Part shown: piece by piece, positions 63,258 to 64,000 of the stretch | Position numbering within the stretch: position 1 is the first letter of the stretch | Layout of the letters: each line of letters starts with the position of its first letter | Assembly (NCBI GenBank): GCA_947644195.1 | Contig: CANRZB010000010.1 | Span: forward strand, 1 to 64,000 | From: an uncultured Clostridium sp. | Lineage (GTDB): Bacteria; Bacillota; Clostridia; Lachnospirales; Lachnospiraceae | Length of the DNA stretch: 64,000 nt | Reading direction: 5' to 3' | Made by a program: the position numbers and the translations under genes | The notes under the pieces: generated by a model | The model's database searches: none | The model's input: only the letters and a program-made list of their open reading frames with translations | Told to the model about the DNA's origin: nothing

Positions 63258-64000
63258 GTGTTTGTTTCATACGGATTTATAGCGTTTTTATGCATTTTGT
63301 TCGTGCTGTATTATCTGTTGCCGGGGAAGTGCCAGTGGATATTGCTTTTATGTGCCAATTTTCTGTTTTATTTTTCAGCGGGAAGATGGTATCCTTTGTT
63401 TATTTTAGTCACGTCCCTGACGGTATACTGGACTGGCAGGATGCTTGGACGTCTGGACGGACAATGGGATGCCTATCTTGGGGATATTCGATCTGGAAGA
63501 ACAGAAAAGCCTTCCAGAGAACAGAAAAAAGCTTTGAAAGCAACAGTCAATCGCAGGAAGAAAGGTTGGATGCTACTATGCCTCTTTCTGAACCTGGGGA
63601 TTCTGGCAGTTCTCAAATATACGAATTTTGTGGTGGATAATATCAATACGGTACGATCCTCCCTGCATATTCAGGGGGAGGCATTGCCGTATCTGCAATT
63701 GGTGGTACCGCTGGGGATCTCGTTCTATACGTTTCAAGCCGTCAGCTATCTCTTAGATGTTTATTGGAACAAAATAGAACCACAGCGTAATGTCTTGAAA
63801 TTTACGCTGTATGTGAGTTTTTTTCCACAGCTGATCCAGGGGCCGATCAGCCGTTACCAGGATATGGCGCCGAGCCTGTATGCCAGCCATGCGTTTGACT
63901 GGAAACAGGTGCGTTTTGGCTTGGAGCGGATTCTGTGGGGATATTTCAAAAAATTAGTGATTGCAGACCGTATCAGTGTTGCCGTCAGTATGTTGATGAG
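63258..64000 (+). CDS. MBOAT-family O-acyltransferase (DltB/AlgI-like), truncated at the right edge
   Basis: The frame GTG-TTT-GTT-TCA (FVSYGFIAFLCILFVLYYLLPGK) is open from 63258 to the window end, at least 247 residues. The ORF track lists only an overlapping wrong-frame ORF (63236). GGAGGAGGGG precedes the GTG. Membrane helices and the MBOAT blocks YLQLVVPLGISFYTFQAVSYLLDVYW and FVSFFPQLIQGPISRY identify the family; the catalytic His would lie beyond the window. After an adenylation enzyme and carrier protein it is likely the membrane acyltransferase that passes the activated group across or onto an envelope polymer. Confidence 0.9.
   Translation, partial: MFVSYGFIAFLCILFVLYYLLPGKCQWILLLCANFLFYFSAGRWYPLFILVTSLTVYWTGRMLGRLDGQWDAYLGDIRSGRTEKPSREQKKALKATVNRRKKGWMLLCLFLNLGILAVLKYTNFVVDNINTVRSSLHIQGEALPYLQLVVPLGISFYTFQAVSYLLDVYWNKIEPQRNVLKFTLYVSFFPQLIQGPISRYQDMAPSLYASHAFDWKQVRFGLERILWGYFKKLVIADRISVAVSMLM

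Noticed and set aside
63236-63640. 134-residue ORF at the right edge
   Set aside because: It is a shadow of the MBOAT gene, whose true frame starts at GTG 63258 and stays open to 64000.

Overview
The window looks like chromosomal DNA of a low-to-medium GC Clostridia, most likely a gut Lachnospiraceae (Blautia/Dorea/Roseburia-like; I cannot fix the genus). Supporting signs are T-box leaders on thrS and aspS, a SAM-I riboswitch on metK, CIRCE control of clpB, strong AGGAGG ribosome sites, BspA-type LRR proteins and LytTR regulators. No tRNA, rRNA, CRISPR array or insertion sequence was seen.

Layout. 1-7.7 kb: a TetR fragment, a class-C-type serine hydrolase, then a Mec/Bla-type module: a PBP2a-like transpeptidase with an NTF2-like domain, a lipoprotein, and the divergent sensor/repressor pair BlaR1/BlaI. 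TACR-NN-TGTA operators lie in front of both transcription units. 7.8-11.1 kb: two tandemly duplicated secreted LRR proteins. 11.2-17.1 kb: a nitrilase-family amidohydrolase, a TPR protein with a degenerate SpoVK-like AAA+ domain, a CBS/DRTGG pyrophosphatase and an orphan LytTR regulator. 17.1-19.9 kb: a threonine T-box, a small membrane protein and thrS. 20.0-28.8 kb: a two-component system followed by a six-gene cell-envelope ABC operon. 28.9-32.8 kb: two envelope proteins, one with a transglutaminase-like fold lacking its catalytic residues, then a GNAT gene behind an apparent leader-peptide attenuator. 32.8-35.9 kb: a large exported protein with a GT80-sialyltransferase-like domain plus Ig-like and LRR repeats. 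36.2-38.7 kb: a complete retron (phosphoribosyltransferase-like effector, winged-helix partner, msr-msd RNA, reverse transcriptase). 38.8-41.3 kb: an AgrC/LytTR-type two-component pair and a small XRE regulator. 41.4-50.8 kb: clpB, a DUF1622 protein, a DEAD-box helicase, a decayed gene, a lipoprotein, metK and glf. 51-56.6 kb: a TetM-like GTPase fused to a YacP/Rae1 nuclease, trmO, trpS and a PocR/mini-chemoreceptor protein. 56.8-57.2 kb: a type I toxin-antitoxin locus absent from the ORF track. 57.2-64 kb: T-box-aspS, a TraX-like protein, FliB, and a Dlt-like adenylation enzyme / carrier protein / MBOAT cluster that runs off the right edge.

How the genes work together. Housekeeping translation genes (thrS, aspS, trpS, metK, trmO, the helicase) alternate with defence or stress modules (retron, type I toxin-antitoxin, beta-lactam response, ribosome-protection/nuclease fusion, attenuated GNAT) and envelope modules (LRR proteins, ABC operon, Dlt-like cluster). 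The strongest candidates for new biology are the retron, the attenuator-controlled GNAT, the GTPase-Rae1 fusion and the GT80-like exported protein. Coordinates were counted by eye from the printed sequence; pairings and promoter spacings were checked by hand, not by software.
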